Below the pieces are notes generated by a model, which was not told where the DNA came from, made no database searches, and saw nothing but the letters and a program-made list of their open reading frames with translations. The translations under genes were made by a program, and so were the position numbers. From NCBI GenBank assembly GCA_003116995.1, contig BDSL01000062.1, positions 62,001-126,000 on the forward strand: a DNA stretch of 64,000 bases, written 5' to 3'. The DNA is from Yamagishiella unicocca. Taxonomy: Eukaryota > Chlorophyta > Chlorophyceae > Chlamydomonadales > Volvocaceae. Positions 53,339-64,000 of this stretch are shown piece after piece (the first letter of the stretch is position 1; each line of letters starts with the position of its first letter).

Positions 53339-56300
53339 TCACATCTCCATCTCGACCGCAAGCCAATCGTGTGCCAGCGCGCCCTCAGCGCTCAGCTGCC
53401 GGGTGGCAAGCGCGTGTTTCAGGGCCTGACCGCTGGGGCTGAGCGTGAAGGACAAACCAGACAGCAGGCAGTGCGACATGAGGCAGAGGTCGGACGCGGG
53501 CGTGTAACGGCCGTCCGCAGGTTCCAGGATGCCCGGCGGCCATGGCGCCAGGGGGTACGGCGGCTGGCGACAGTCCATTGTGCAGTCGGAACGCGCTGCG
53601 GGTACAGGGCGGGGGAGGCGAGGCGAGGCCAGCGAGTTGGGCCTTGTTGCACCTGGCAGGCCAAGCGGCAAGCGGACACGGACATGCCACGGCAGGGACT
53701 ACTGCTGCTGCACATGAGAAGAACCCCGCCAGGAGACTGCGGTCGCCAGCCCACCGCACCGGCATGCTCCAAGTCAATCAGCACGAACATGCCTGCCATG
53801 CCCGGCTGTACGCCCGGCACCTGGACCACGTTAGTCCAGCGAATATCACGGTGCACGAAGCCTGCTTGGGGAAAGCGGCGAGGAGTAAGGGGAATCAAGT
53901 AGGATCAAGCCAAAGTAGCAGGCCAAAGTAGCCGCAGCAGCATCTCCCTCGATACTTGTCGCAGCACGCACCCGCCCCGTGTAGCGCCGCCACGCCAGTG
54001 AGCACGTCCCGGATCGCCCGCTTTAGGCTGGTCTCGTCCTCGGGTGGCCCGTGCAGCGGCACGCCCAGGGGCACCAGGTGCAGCACCAGCGTCGTGCCGT
54101 CCAGGCGGATGGCTCCAGGCGTGTGGAGGTGCACCAGGTTTGCGCACTCCATCAGCGTGGCGGTGGAGTACAGGTCCTGTCCCAGAATGGGATGTCAGCG
54201 TGGATCCGAAAATCGGCGCCCAAGCGCATGCTAGCTCACGCTGCACGTGCGGTACACGAGTAGCACCAACCTGGAGAGTGCTGAAGTGGTTGACGCCGGC
54301 ATGTTGTTCCTCAAAGGAAAAAACGCACTTTCGCACGAAATCTGAAATATACGCAACAAGGGTTCATTGGCCTATCCATGAGAGCGCCGGAGCCAGAACG
54401 CACAAGTACCTTCGAAGAACGTGATGGTGCGAAGGAGCTCTCCACGGCTGCTCTTGGCCTGAATCACGCTGCCGAGAGCAACAGAAAGCGGAGGTGCTTT
54501 ACGCGCGTACGATGCCAGCAGCCGGACGACGTTACAGGTGGCGTGGAAGGCTTTGATGCGGCCTAACGCCGTGTTCAGGTCGTAGCGGCTGCTGATGGGG
54601 ACCGCAGACGTGCGTCTCCCGCTGGGAGCGGGAGGGAAAATTTCTCGGTTAACATAGGTGTGAACGCAGATGTGAACGCAGATAAGCATTCACTGAAACC
54701 GTACCAACCTTTTTATGATGGCGAAAAACTGCAGCAGGTTGCCAGCGGCGGCGTACGCCAGCATGCACGGCATGCTGATGCCCGGCAACAGCTCTGGCGT
54801 CCTGAGGAGCACACATGAATGTCAATCTTCAACCAAGCATTGCTGTCCGCAGTTGCCACAACCCGCATACCATGTGTTCGCCATCTTGGACGAAAGCTCC
54901 TGGATGGCCACCTGCGTGCGAGCAGGGTCAACCGAGCTGAAGCATGGGACCACTGCTCTGGGGCAGAGGACCTTGCGTGTGTGCTCAGCTCAGGACCCCA
55001 CCCCCAGTTCTGCTGCCAACGCCTTCTCCTCGCCCTTGAACAGCAGGACGTTTTCCACCCAGCATAGGAAGTCCGGGCGAAGCCGCCGTGCTGCAGTCAA
55101 GAAAGGCCAGAAGACAGATGTAGGGCGGTGAAATCAAGGGTGAGGCCGGTGTAAGCCACCGTACTGTCCATCAGGTACCGCGTCACTCTGGAAAGTACCT
55201 TTATTTTGCAAGTTCGCGTGTCTCCAGACCTTTTGCACGGGCCGTAGTACTGTACTTGCGCACACCCACAAGGACCCCATGCGCTTTTATGTTCAACATT
55301 TTGAAAGCATCCGTGTTTGCGCGGGCCTCTGGGTTATGCTGTCGATGTCACAATTGCGAGCCCAGCGGGTAGATTTCTCGGAGGTTACGAATCCCCGAAC
55401 CTACCCCACCGGTTTGCGAGACCACCTAGGCACCTGGTGCAGTGTGGGCCTAACACAACACGACAGCGCAGGACCGTCACAAGAGCCCCCCAGCCACGTA
55501 ACAGCCTCCCCTGCGGCCTGACACCATCTTGCCATGACAGCCCCCCTGCCTCTTCGGCCTTACTGGTGGCGCCGGATGTGTCCTGCGTGTTGCGGTCTAC
55601 TTGAATATCCAAGTTGAGCGCACGGGCGGCCAGTGTGAGCGGCTCGTCCACCACGGTCTTGAAGGTCGTGCCGTACTCGCTGGTTGCCGTCACGCCGCCC
55701 ACACGTCCTTCGAGTGCCACCGTGACGGCCAAGCCGAGTTTGCGCGCGTTATACGCAAGGTTTCTGTCCTCATTAACATACGTATGGATGTCTGAACCGC
55801 AGCTGCTGACGGCCTCTGTGATAAAAGGCTCCAGTACTGGCAGCTTCCTGCCAAGGGGGCCTTCCAGGAAAGACTGCAGGTCCGCCTGAGCCGGTTGCGA
55901 GCTCAGCGACATGGCCGAAGGGCGAAGCATGCCTCGCAGGAACTCGTTGGTGATGTCTGCTAGCAGCATATTTGCAGGCCAAGTAAGAAAGTCCAAATGT
56001 CACCTCTCAGTGTGCGCTTTGCACCCACACACGATCATCCCCTAGCACCACGTGATCCACCCAGCTTGGCAGCTGAACTCACCAGTAAAACAAACCTCTT
56101 GGCGGTTGCTAACAATACCCTTCCCACGCCCGACAGGTCTAGAGGCCCCTGCTATGCGGTAAGGTACGGTCTCCCAGCTCTCCATGTTGGGAACCCCACG
56201 GGTGAGACTCCCTGACCCTTGCCCAGTTGGTGCCGATCAGAGCAACCAACAACCAATCAACAGCAACTCACCGCCAGCTCGCGTGCTCCCTGGGCCCGGC

Positions 56301-58713
56301 CCGGCCGCCGCGCCTGCACGACGTGGGAACGGCCGGAGGGCACATGCAGGTGAGAAACTGCATACCGCTGCACGTGCGCGATGCGGTCTGGTGTCTGGGA
56401 TGCGGTGCGGGGTTGGGCGCGAGGAGTGCTGACACACGGCGGAGGTGGGGTACGCGTTTCGAGCACCAGGGCTTGTCGACCCAGGGCGCTTCCAGTATCG
56501 CAAACCAAGGCGAATGCGCGCTACAACGTCGAGGTGCCTGGGAGAGCCGGTGGCAGGAGCCGCTGCGATCGCAACTGAGTTGAGCGCAAGCTCGCAGGGC
56601 AGCTTCACGCGGCATGCATAACGCCCCTGCTAGCTACATGCGCATCTCAAAAGAGAGCAGCCGTAGCCGGTCTCTCTCACTCCGGTCCTGCGCCTCCTGC
56701 ACCTCCTCCAGGTTCTCCAGGGCAGTAGGTAATAGCACGTCACCGTCCCACTCACCCACGACTCCGGCTTGCTGCAGGATGCGAATTAGGGCGATTTCCA
56801 GGCCCGCCTCGCGCAAGTCCTCCTCGCTTTCTGAATCGCAAACACAACGACAGCGCAACCACTGCGCAGATGGAGCAGCAGATCAATTAACGGCAGGAGG
56901 AGCAGGGACTCACCTGCAGGCGCCACGCCGCCTGGGCCTGGGCCAGCAGCCCCCACGCCTGCACAGGATATGGGAGACCGGTGAGCACATGCCACAAACG
57001 TTGGTCGTTGCCCTTCAACTCAGTTAGTTGAAGGCAGTTGCAGGTAGTTGCATGTCAGTGGGCGAGTGCTTGTGCCGACACAGATTTGCGAAACCTGTCC
57101 GCGAGCCATTCTCACTTTTTATGGCAGCCTTCAAAGCATTACGTTGCCTGAGGTTCAACCCAGGAACGTCCCCAGCGTCGAGCTCCTTAAAGGCGCCCCC
57201 AGCCTCAGACTCCGGGTCGTAGCCCGATGCGGAAAGCGCATCAACAATGGGCTTCAGCGAGTCGTCGCTTTCACCATGCACTGAGCGCAGCGCAGCACGA
57301 ATGGTGACCATGCCTAGCGTCAAATGGCCTGCCAAATTTACGAGTGCGCCAGACGAAAGTCAAGGGGCTGCAAGGAAAGCAAACGGCGATCCGGATCCCT
57401 AAACAGGAAATCGTAGGCTAACTGAAGGCAGCAAGACGGAGCGCTGTCCATGGCGTAAGTCCAGTCGGGGAAACATTGGGCGCCGGATCTGGGCAAGCGT
57501 GACTGTAGTCGAAAGAAACACGCATACGGAGACGAGAACAGAATAAAAGTTTCAGCCTGCCGGAACTGCCGATGAGCCGGTCGTACATATTGTTCGCTCA
57601 TGCGCTCATCGCTCAAGCGCTCATCCCGTGCTAGTAGCTCTATTTGGCGCACTGTAACAATCGGTGGATATAGCTTCACAGCGCAACCTTTTGCACAACC
57701 AATGTTGTCCTTGTGAGCCACATCGAGCTTGCCGTAAGAAGAATTCGGTGGGAAAGGCTGCGTCACATTTCACGCAGAATGCAGCACCGCTTGCACAAGT
57801 CCACAAAACGCCGTAAAGGAACATGTAAAGGAACACGTGTAGGTTCATAGACACGCCCGGGGTGGGGGAATTTGACAGGTAGATGATTGGGGAAGCTGAT
57901 ACCAGTAGATGGAAGGAAGGCGCTGGTGGCTTGGCCTGTGCGACGCTGGCATGGGCGGCGGGTTGGTCCTTGAAACGGCGCCCGGCGGTCTCCCGACGTG
58001 GCCTGACACCCGAGTCAGGGTTTTGGGAGGTGAGGTTTCCACCAAGGCATACGACAGCCAAGGAGACGTTTCGGCAGCACTAGCAGCACTACTATAGCAG
58101 CACCTAGCAGCACGATAGCAGCTCTCAATACTTACGTAGGGAGCGGCCACCAGCAGCAGGCTTTGGTGGCTTGGCATCTGAACTGTGCTGCGGCTTGGGG
58201 CTCATGGTGGCATCGGCACTGGGCTTGGGGCTCTTGGGGGTATCCTCACTGGGCTTTGGGCTCTTGGGGGTATCGGCGCTGGGCTTGGGGCTCTTGACCT
58301 TCTCAGACGCGCCCACTGCAGCACGCAGGACGTGACACGATCGGCTGATTAAGAAACGGGCTGTTAGTTGCAAAGACGGGCAAAAACATTATCCCATTAA
58401 TTGGCGTGCACAGAAACTACCCAAACAGTCATCCACGTTGCAAGCCCATTGCCACCTTCCACTACCACCGCCATGCCGTACTCACACATGCGGCGGCCGT
58501 GCACTACCTTTGGCGACAGGGCAGCCATTCCGGGGCTGGTACCAGCAGGACTGTGCTGCGGCTTGGGGCTCATGGTGGCATCAACACTGGGCTTGGGGCT
58601 CTTGGGGGTATCATCGCTGGGCTTGGGGCTCAACTTGATCTCCTGACTGGGCTTGGGACTCTTCAGGGCGTCATATTGCGCCTTGAGGCTTCCGCTCGGA
58701 ACAGGTGCAGGAG
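53339..58713 (-). pseudogene. Array gene copy A: SPKP and kinase exons, 5' truncated at array edge
   Basis: Same exon series as copy B: SPKP exons (58713 to about 58486 and 58315-58136), helical exon near 57315-57090, and so on to the kinase exons, with HRDIRWTN at about 53853-53830, the DLE aspartate near 53775 and the stop at 53339. Here the first SPKP exon is in frame (SPKPSVDATMSPKPQ) because it lacks the 4-bp insertion of copies B and C. However, homology to the array stops at 58713 inside this exon, so its upstream exons are missing. It could be expressed only if a new 5' end is provided. Confidence 0.6.
58049..58713. repeat. Tandem unit 3, 665-bp stub
   Basis: Matches the start of units 1 and 2, then ends abruptly after gaacaggtgcaggag. 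The next bases (ggcgtgctttacgcc) belong to the AXR1-side flank. Confidence 0.9.
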
Positions 58714-59439
58714 GGCGTGCTTTACGCCGCCTTTGCCCAACCTACCTGACCGCCGCTGCGCCCGCCAGCGGCCCCAGACCTCCCTGCCAAACCCGGCGTC
58801 CAGCAGCCCGTCCCGGCGGCCCGCGGCCGCCGCCGCCGTCGCAGCCCGCCCCGGCGCCGCAGCAGCCCTGGCGCCCCGCTCCCGCCGCAGCCCGCCCCAG
58901 CAAACCCCCCGCTTGTGAAATGCAGCCGACCTCCCCGCGCGACCCCGCTTCCCCCCCCTCTGCACCTCATCCCGCGCCAGCCCCCCCCTCCACCTCCACG
59001 GCCCCACCCCCCGCCGCGACCGAAACACTCATAGCCAACCGTTCCCGCCGCCTCGCTCTCGGTTCCAGAAGAGGAGGGAGAGGGGAGAGGCGTGGTGCGG
59101 ATTGTTGATAGAGGGAAGCATTCCGAGGCGTTGATCGCATGCCCCCGTCATTGGGGGCCCCTCAGCCCCATGACGCCACATCCGTACTCGCGCTGATCGC
59201 CATTGCGCCGACTGATCGGCAGATCTCGCCCCCACCTGCCACATCTCGCGCCCATCGGACTCCCCGACTTGCTCCCAGCACCCCGCCGGATCCTCGCCTG
59301 GCCACCTTCCATGTGACTGATGCGCCCGCGAACCGCTCTCGTATCCTGGCCCTCGCCCCTGCCTCCTCATCTCCCACAACCGCTCGCCTTGCCCCCCGTC
59401 CGACGTCGACCCTCCGCCCCTTGGCGGCCCTGCTGCCAG
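58714..59439. other. Intron-like DNA between array edge and first AXR1 exon
   Basis: No exon is recognised. About 58985-59060 (gccgcgaccgaaacactcat) resembles 33777-33830 in a SEC6 intron, so this is shared intron repeat material. Confidence 0.45.
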
Positions 59440-59779
59440 GATCATGAGGGTGACAGCACCCTGCCGCTGGAGGGCTCCATCCCGGGCATGCACGCCACGA
59501 CTGAGTGCGTTGGGATCGATCGATCGTGAGGGCTGGGGCTCTCGCGGGACCCGACCTGCTCCTGCATCAGCTTGTCCTTTGCGCGTACCTCAGCGGGGCC
59601 ACACTTCCTCCGCTGACCCGCGGGCCCTTTCCTGTTACGAATTTCACAGACCCCACATGCCCGTGCGCCCTAAACTGCACCCCGCTCTGACCTAGACCCA
59701 TCTGCCCGCCATCTGTCTGCTGTTCCCCCGGCCCCCCACATCCCCCCACATCGTATAACCGGACCCCCCACATCCCTCC

Positions 59780-59815
59780 GTTTCCAATGTCGTGTCACCG
59801 GGTCTTCTCGCCACC
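59780..59815 (-). repeat. Intron module D before an AXR1 acceptor
   Basis: Reads tgtcgtgtcaccgggtcttc in transcript sense, ending about 20 nt before the acceptor at 59834. Confidence 0.75.
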
Positions 59816-60127
59816 CCCCACATCTCACCAGCAGCATGTACCTCCGGGTGCACCAGCTGTACCGGCAGAAGGCAGAGCGGGACGTGGCGGCCGTGGAGGC
59901 GCACGTACGACAGCTGCTGGGCCGCCTGGGTCGCCCCGTGAACTCCATCTCCCACGACACGGTGCGCCTCTTCTGCCGGCACTCGAGGCACCTCCGATGC
60001 GTCAGGTGAGGGAACCGGCGGCAGACGGGCGGGTGCGCGCGCGTGTCTGGCCACTGGGGCGCCGTGAGGTGCGTACCGGCCCCCAGGGAAATTGCGCCAG
60101 CAGCACCGGCACAGCGCAAGTCCTTAG

Positions 60128-60168
60128 CCGGTCTCTTAGCCGGTCTTTTAGCCGGTCTCTTAGCCGGC
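60128..60168. repeat. Short tandem repeat in AXR1 intron
   Basis: Four copies of a 13-bp unit (agccggtctctt, with variants). Confidence 0.85.
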
Positions 60169-60689
60169 GAATCCCCTGGCCCGCCGGGGGCATCATCCCG
60201 TGCAGGTACCGCACGCTAGCCGAGGAGATCGGCTCCGAATCCGCCCGCGGCAACTGTATGTGCTGCTGCGTGCCGCCGACCGGTTCTACGCGCAAACGGG
60301 CCGGTACCCGGGGGCGGCACCGGGGGGCAGCGACCCGAGCGACGACGTGCCACTGCTGCGGCAGGCGGCGGCGCAGGTGGGCGGCGCCCTTGTGTGGTGG
60401 TGGTAGGGTTCGGTTTGGCGGTTGTGGGTTGTTGGGGTTGGGTGGGAAAGAACATGTATCGTCTGGTGCGCGTGTGGGCGCTGCAACGGTAGCTATGATA
60501 GTGAGGAAAGGAGACCATGAAACGGATGCGTTGAGCTCAGGGAAGGTGAGTTATGGCCAGCAGGCGGTTGTGGTTCTGCCGCAGGTGAGGCGGGGAGGCA
60601 GGCACGGACCCCTGGGGCGCTTGAGGCCTCAGCGGTGGCGCTCGGCGCGAATCCGGCACTGCACGGAGCGTTCACGGCAATGGTCGAGC

Positions 60690-60815
60690 CGCACCACTCC
60701 TTGTCGTACAACCAGTTGTCAGGCCGCACCAGTCCTTGTCGTACAATCAGTTGTCGGGCCGCGCCACTCCTTGCCGTACAATCAGTTGTCGGGCCGCACC
60801 ACTCCTTGTCGCGCA
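60690..60815. repeat. 35-bp tandem repeat in AXR1 intron
   Basis: Three and a half copies containing ccttgtcgtacaatcagttg. Confidence 0.88.
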
Positions 60816-61289
60816 TGGCACCGTGCGTCAAGATGTCCACCATGGTCCTGTCGGTTCCGCAGGTCCTGACGGACGTGGGTCTGGGCGGGGGCTCGAATCC
60901 GCGCAAGTCGCCCGACAGCTCGGGCAGCGGCGGCACAGCGGTGGTCAGCGAGGACCTGCTGGTGGAGATGTGCAGGGCAGGAGCAGGTGGGGGCGAGTGG
61001 CGCTGCGTTGGGATGTCCGCCTGTCGGAGCGCGGCCAGGCCACCGGGCCGAAACGGGTGCGGACGTCGGGTAGGCGGGTGCCATGATGATCGTCACGTGC
61101 CAGTAGTCGAGTGAGCGGATGGATGGTGGAGTGCTGAGCGGAAGTGGTCGGAAACCAGGTGGGGGGCCGCCTCCTTCCTCACTGCCGCCTCGCCGTGACC
61201 TCTCTCCTCCCCGTCCTACCCCACTTCCATTTCCACGACTCGGCAGCGGCCCCTCGTGCTGGGCCCCTTTTCCCTCTCGCTGCCCGCCT

Positions 61290-61326
61290 CCCCCGTTTCC
61301 TTTGTCGTGTAACCGGGTCTTCTCGC
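61290..61326 (-). repeat. Intron module D before the last AXR1 acceptor
   Basis: Reads tgtcgtgtaaccgggtcttc in transcript sense, about 20 nt before the acceptor at 61347. A weaker copy (ccgtgtcaccgtgtcttttt) precedes the acceptor at 62311. Confidence 0.75.
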
Positions 61327-61490
61327 CACACCCTCCCGCCGCCCCAGCCTAACTTCACGTGGTGGCTGCCTTCATGGGGGGCGTGGCGGCGCAGGAGACC
61401 ATGAAGCTGGTCACTCGGCAGTTCGTGCCGCTGGCTGGGACGCTCATCTACAACGCCATGGCCTGCACCACCACAGTGCTGGAGCTGTGA

Positions 61491-61784
61491 GGACGAGGGT
61501 GGGCATTGTGTCGCGTGAGGACAGGCGCTGGAGGGTCGCGGCGGGAGGAGGGGGCACCGGGGAGGTGAAGAAACAGGCAGCCCAAGAGGCAGCCGCACGG
61601 GGAAGGGTATTGCTCGTTCAGCTGCTGCCGCCCCGACTGTTGCGACGGAGGCGGGCGCTAGCGGCTGTACGGCATCATGATCGTGGCTTTTAAGGCATGG
61701 TTGTGGCTGGTCCTGCCCTCATTCGTCAGGTGTGCCTGGAGGTATTGATGTCGAGTGTTTTGCGAGTGCTCGGGGTGGTGTGGT
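61491..61784. other. AXR1 3' flank
   Basis: No gene is recognised between the AXR1 stop and the module C copy at 61785. Confidence 0.4.
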
Positions 61785-61840
61785 AAAAAGCCGTTTACAC
61801 GACGGGACATACAGGATCGTTGGCGCATGGTCGTCGGACA
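61785..61840 (+). repeat. Intron module C
   Basis: Reads agccgtttacacgacgggac then ggatcgttggcgcatggtcg. Confidence 0.75.
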
Positions 61841-61854
61841 CCAATTTGTGCTCG

Positions 61855-62150
61855 GGAGGTTCGAGGGAGGCCCATGGATGTCCGAAAAAACCGTTTAGAA
61901 TAGACGTTTTTACATGCATGCTGGAGAACTGGGTTGGGGATACTAAAGCCGAAGGCCGCAATATGACCTTTGGCGGCTAAGCTAAGCGGCTACGTACGGC
62001 GAGACGACAGGAAACGAGGATTCCACTCGACGCACGGAAACGCTTCGCAAAACCGGTTTTGGGCGCTAACAGGAGAACTAGGGGAAGTGGTGAGCTATGG
62101 GAGAGCGGACAGCGCGGTCCGGTCCCGCTCCCAGTCCCGACCCGCCACTC
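61855..62150 (+). repeat. Long intronic element, copy 3
   Basis: Opposite strand to the two copies in the SEC6 intron. It starts with module A (cccatggatgtccgaaaaaa), continues through gttggggatactaaagccga, cgacgcacgg and gttttgggcgctaacaggag, and ends in gagctatgggagagcggaca. Confidence 0.82.
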
Positions 62151-62311
62151 CGCCACCCCGCTGCGGCCCCCTGCATGGCGCCTGGCGGTCACATCAACAC
62201 ACGCACGCACGCACGCCACTCCTCATGCGCGTCCTCACAACCCCCATCACCCCCCTCCCCACCCCCCTGCCGTGTCACCGTGTCTTTTTTGCCATCACCG
62301 CCTACCCGCAG

Positions 62312-62566
62312 GTTTTCGATTACTTCGCCCAGGAGTGCCGCCGGTGCGGCCTGCGCTACCGCTGCCGCCAAGTAGACCCAGCCACGGCCTTCGGCGCCAG
62401 CGGCGGCATCGGAGTCGGCACCCCGGCCGGCGGCGGCTGCTGCCCCTTCGAGGGTATCCTAGGCCGCAGCGACGAGTACGAGGGCGGTGTCGTAGTGGTG
62501 GCGCTCGATCACGAGGACAGTCCGTGCGCGGAGTGGTACCGAGGTGACGGGGAGGCGGGGCCGTAA
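62312..62566 (+). CDS. Orphan 3' exon of an unknown protein
   Basis: Follows a good acceptor (ctacccgcag) and stays open for 84 codons to a stop: VFDYFAQECRRCGLRYRCRQ, then a Gly-rich stretch, VVVVALDHEDSPCAEWYRGD. No family is recognised. No upstream exon is seen; the preceding sequence is intron modules A, C and D. It may belong to a gene whose 5' part was lost, or to a transposed intron-exon fragment. Confidence 0.4.
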   Translation, partial: VFDYFAQECRRCGLRYRCRQVDPATAFGASGGIGVGTPAGGGCCPFEGILGRSDEYEGGVVVVALDHEDSPCAEWYRGDGEAGP

Positions 62567-62984
62567 GCGGCACGGCACGTGGAGCGACCCGGGGGTCTGT
62601 GCAGCGGCCCGCAGCCGCCGCAGCCGGGCTTCGAGAGGGGCCGGGGGAGCTGCCGAGGGGGCCGGAACTGTGGCGGGTGCACACGTGGGCGGTGGCTTGC
62701 AGGCCGGGATTGTGGAGAGCGCACGCGTGGGCCGTGGTGCTCCAGATTGGAGAGACGTCGATGGGCTGTGTGGGTGTGCCTCGTCATTCTGTCATTTAGG
62801 GTGAGGGAGGGATTCAAACCGACGCGCGGCTTGCACTTGATTGTCAAATGGGCTGGTGGCAGTGCTGGCGGATGAGTGCGGGGGGGCGGTGCGCTTCCGC
62901 ACGCTGAAGTCACGTAGCGGTGTCGCGGTCGTCGCACTATCATTGTATCGTGTCGTATTGGTCTTGTTGTCCGCCGTCGCGAGC

Positions 62985-63110
62985 GAAACCACGAGCGGAA
63001 CCATGAGTGGGGCTACGAGCGGAACCATGAGTGGGGCTACGAGCGGAACTACGAGCGGAAGCACGAGTGGGACTACGAGCGGAAGTACGAGTGGACCACG
63101 AGCGGGTGGA
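62985..63110 (+). repeat. Degenerate 12/15-bp tandem coding T-S-G repeats
   Basis: About nine copies of a unit such as acgagcggaacc or atgagtggggct; one frame reads TSGTMSGATSG-type repeats. It lies just upstream of the copia relic and may be part of its linker region. Confidence 0.75.
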
Positions 63111-63239
63111 CATGCAGCTTGATGGCCTGCGATGTGGTGGCCTGCGCTGTATATGGGGGCCTGCGATGTATGTGGTGGCCAGATGGTGAGCCAGACAGCG
63201 ATGGCCCCGAGCCGGATGATGCAGGGCCAAGTGAGGCGG

Positions 63240-63774
63240 ACCTGCTTATTACGCAGCGTAGGGCCAAGCGGGTTAACGCCGGTGTGCCTCCAAGTCATTA
63301 TACTGGAGCCGTGGATCAGAGTGGCGTGGAAGTCACGGCGCCGGCGACCTATGCAGAGGCAATGGCGTCCCCCTATGCCGTGCAGTGGCAGGCCGCGATG
63401 GAGGAGTTGGCGTCTCTCAGGAGAAGGGCACGTGGGTTTCGGAGCCCACACCGCAGGGCGCGCGTGCGATGGGTGTCAAGTGGGTTAAGACCGCTTTCCT
63501 TCACGGTGATGATTTGGAGGAGGAGATTTTCGTGGAGCAGCAGCCCCCCGGCTTTGCGATAGGTGGGCGAGCCAACTTGTGCCATTTGTGCAAGTCGCCG
63601 TATGGCCTGCGTCAGGCATCTCGCACCTGGCATAAGAAGTTGCACGAGCAGCTGGTGGCGATGGGGTTCAAATCCGATGCTGATCCCAGCTTGTACGTGC
63701 GGGACGTCGATGGTGATGTCGTGCATGTGCTGGTCCACGTCGACAATCTGCTGATGCATCGTACGGTGTGGCTA
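63240..63774 (+). mobile_element. Ty1/copia reverse-transcriptase relic
   Basis: Reads YAEAMASPYAVQWQAAMEEL, then, after a frame change near 63415, KGTWVSEP, MGVKWV, KTAFLHGDDLEEEIFVEQQP, PYGLRQASRTWHKKLHEQL and DPSLYVRD. This is the start of the copia RVT_2 domain. The 50-60 residues normally between KWV and KTAFL are absent, and the catalytic YVDD is VHVDN. Both show the copy is dead. Integrase and LTRs are not found in the window. Confidence 0.85.
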
Positions 63775-64000
63775 AGGTGGAGTTAGGCACTAAAGCAGCG
63801 CACCCCCGATTGGCATCTCCGAGAGCTGAGGCACCGGTGTTGGTGAGCTGCTGATGGATTGCCTTGAAGAACTGTGGGTAAGGCTCGAAAAAGGACACGA
63901 CGAAGTATATCGGCTCACCGGTATATTTATGTACCTTGCGAGGTTGCGCATACAGTGTATACGTCTTTATGCCCGTAGCCGGATCTACAATGCTCTTGAC
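63668..64000 (-). CDS. Partial open frame entering from the right edge
   Basis: Open on the minus strand from the window end: DPATGIKTYTLYAQPRKVHK, then YTGEPIYFVVSFFEPYPQFF. It ends overlapping the copia relic on the other strand. No family is recognised. Amino-acid content up to about 63790 looks coding; beyond that it is probably chance. Confidence 0.3.
   Translation of the reverse strand, partial: VKSIVDPATGIKTYTLYAQPRKVHKYTGEPIYFVVSFFEPYPQFFKAIHQQLTNTGASALGDANRGCAALVPNSTLATPYDASADCRRGPAHARHHHRRPARTSWDQHRI

Larger units (their letters stand above)
48848..58048. repeat. Tandem unit 2 (9201 bp) of kinase array
   Basis: The most complete unit. It starts and ends with the phrase tacgacagccaaggagacgt, also seen at 40048. 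Confidence 0.93.
59440..61490 (+). pseudogene. AXR1: NEDD8-activating enzyme E1 regulatory subunit (AXR1/NAE1), C-terminal part, broken
   Basis: The intact protein pairs with ECR1/UBA3 to activate the ubiquitin-like NEDD8/RUB. Exons seen: 59440-59504 (STLPLEGSIPGMHATT), 59835-60005 (MYLRVHQLYRQKAERD, SISHDTVRLFCRHSRHLRC), 60206-60376 (YRTLAEEIG; LYVLLRAADRFYAQTGRYPG), 60863-60986 (VVSEDLLVEMCRAGA), 61348-61490 (HVVAAFMGGVAAQETMKLVT, FVPLAGTLIYNA, stop). Order and residues match the C-terminal half of AXR1. Three defects: no N-terminal adenylation-fold exons, because the kinase array ends 730 bp upstream; a frame change near 60240-60260; and a TAA where family members have Glu, two codons before HVVAAF. 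A pseudogene, or assembly errors at this edge, would explain them. Confidence 0.8.

Overview
The window is nuclear DNA of a green alga, most likely a chlorophycean or volvocine-type chlorophyte. The evidence is GC-rich, intron-dense genes with GT-AG introns; a plastid-type LL-diaminopimelate aminotransferase; plant-like exocyst SEC6 and AXR1 homologues; and debris of copia and gypsy retroelements. I read no tRNA, rRNA, CRISPR array or prokaryotic operon.

Layout. 1-2159 (-): 5' part of a PAS-domain signalling protein that runs off the left edge. 2160-6965: no intact gene; retroelement scraps and short tandem repeats. 6966-14882 (+): a complete 13-exon DapL gene for lysine biosynthesis (432 aa, every intron phase agrees). 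14883-22829: accessory DNA with a foldback gag-like palindrome, a kinase-family exon relic, a spaced 14-mer array and an inverted copy of SEC6 exon 3. 22830-38233 (-): a complete 19-exon SEC6/EXOC3 gene (806 aa). 40047-58713: a tandem array of roughly 9-kb units (8801 bp, 9201 bp, then a 665-bp stub). Each unit carries minus-strand exons of a protein with Ser-Pro-Lys-Pro repeats and a kinase-like domain with an HRDIRWTN catalytic loop. 59440-61490 (+): C-terminal exons of an AXR1/NAE1-type NEDD8-activating enzyme subunit, missing the N-terminal half and carrying a frameshift and a stop codon. 62312-64000: an orphan 3' exon, a copia reverse-transcriptase relic and an edge ORF.

The housekeeping genes are independent: DapL makes L,L-diaminopimelate in the plastid, SEC6 is an exocyst tether subunit, and AXR1 would activate NEDD8 if intact. 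What links them is their introns. Introns of SEC6, DapL, AXR1 and the PAS gene share a small vocabulary of repeated modules, often 15-60 nt upstream of the 3' splice site. A family of about 300 bp recurs three times. This looks like an introner-type (intron-spreading) element system and is the most interesting signal. The SEC6 locus is also bracketed by two nested inverted repeat pairs, one of them a spare copy of one of its own exons.
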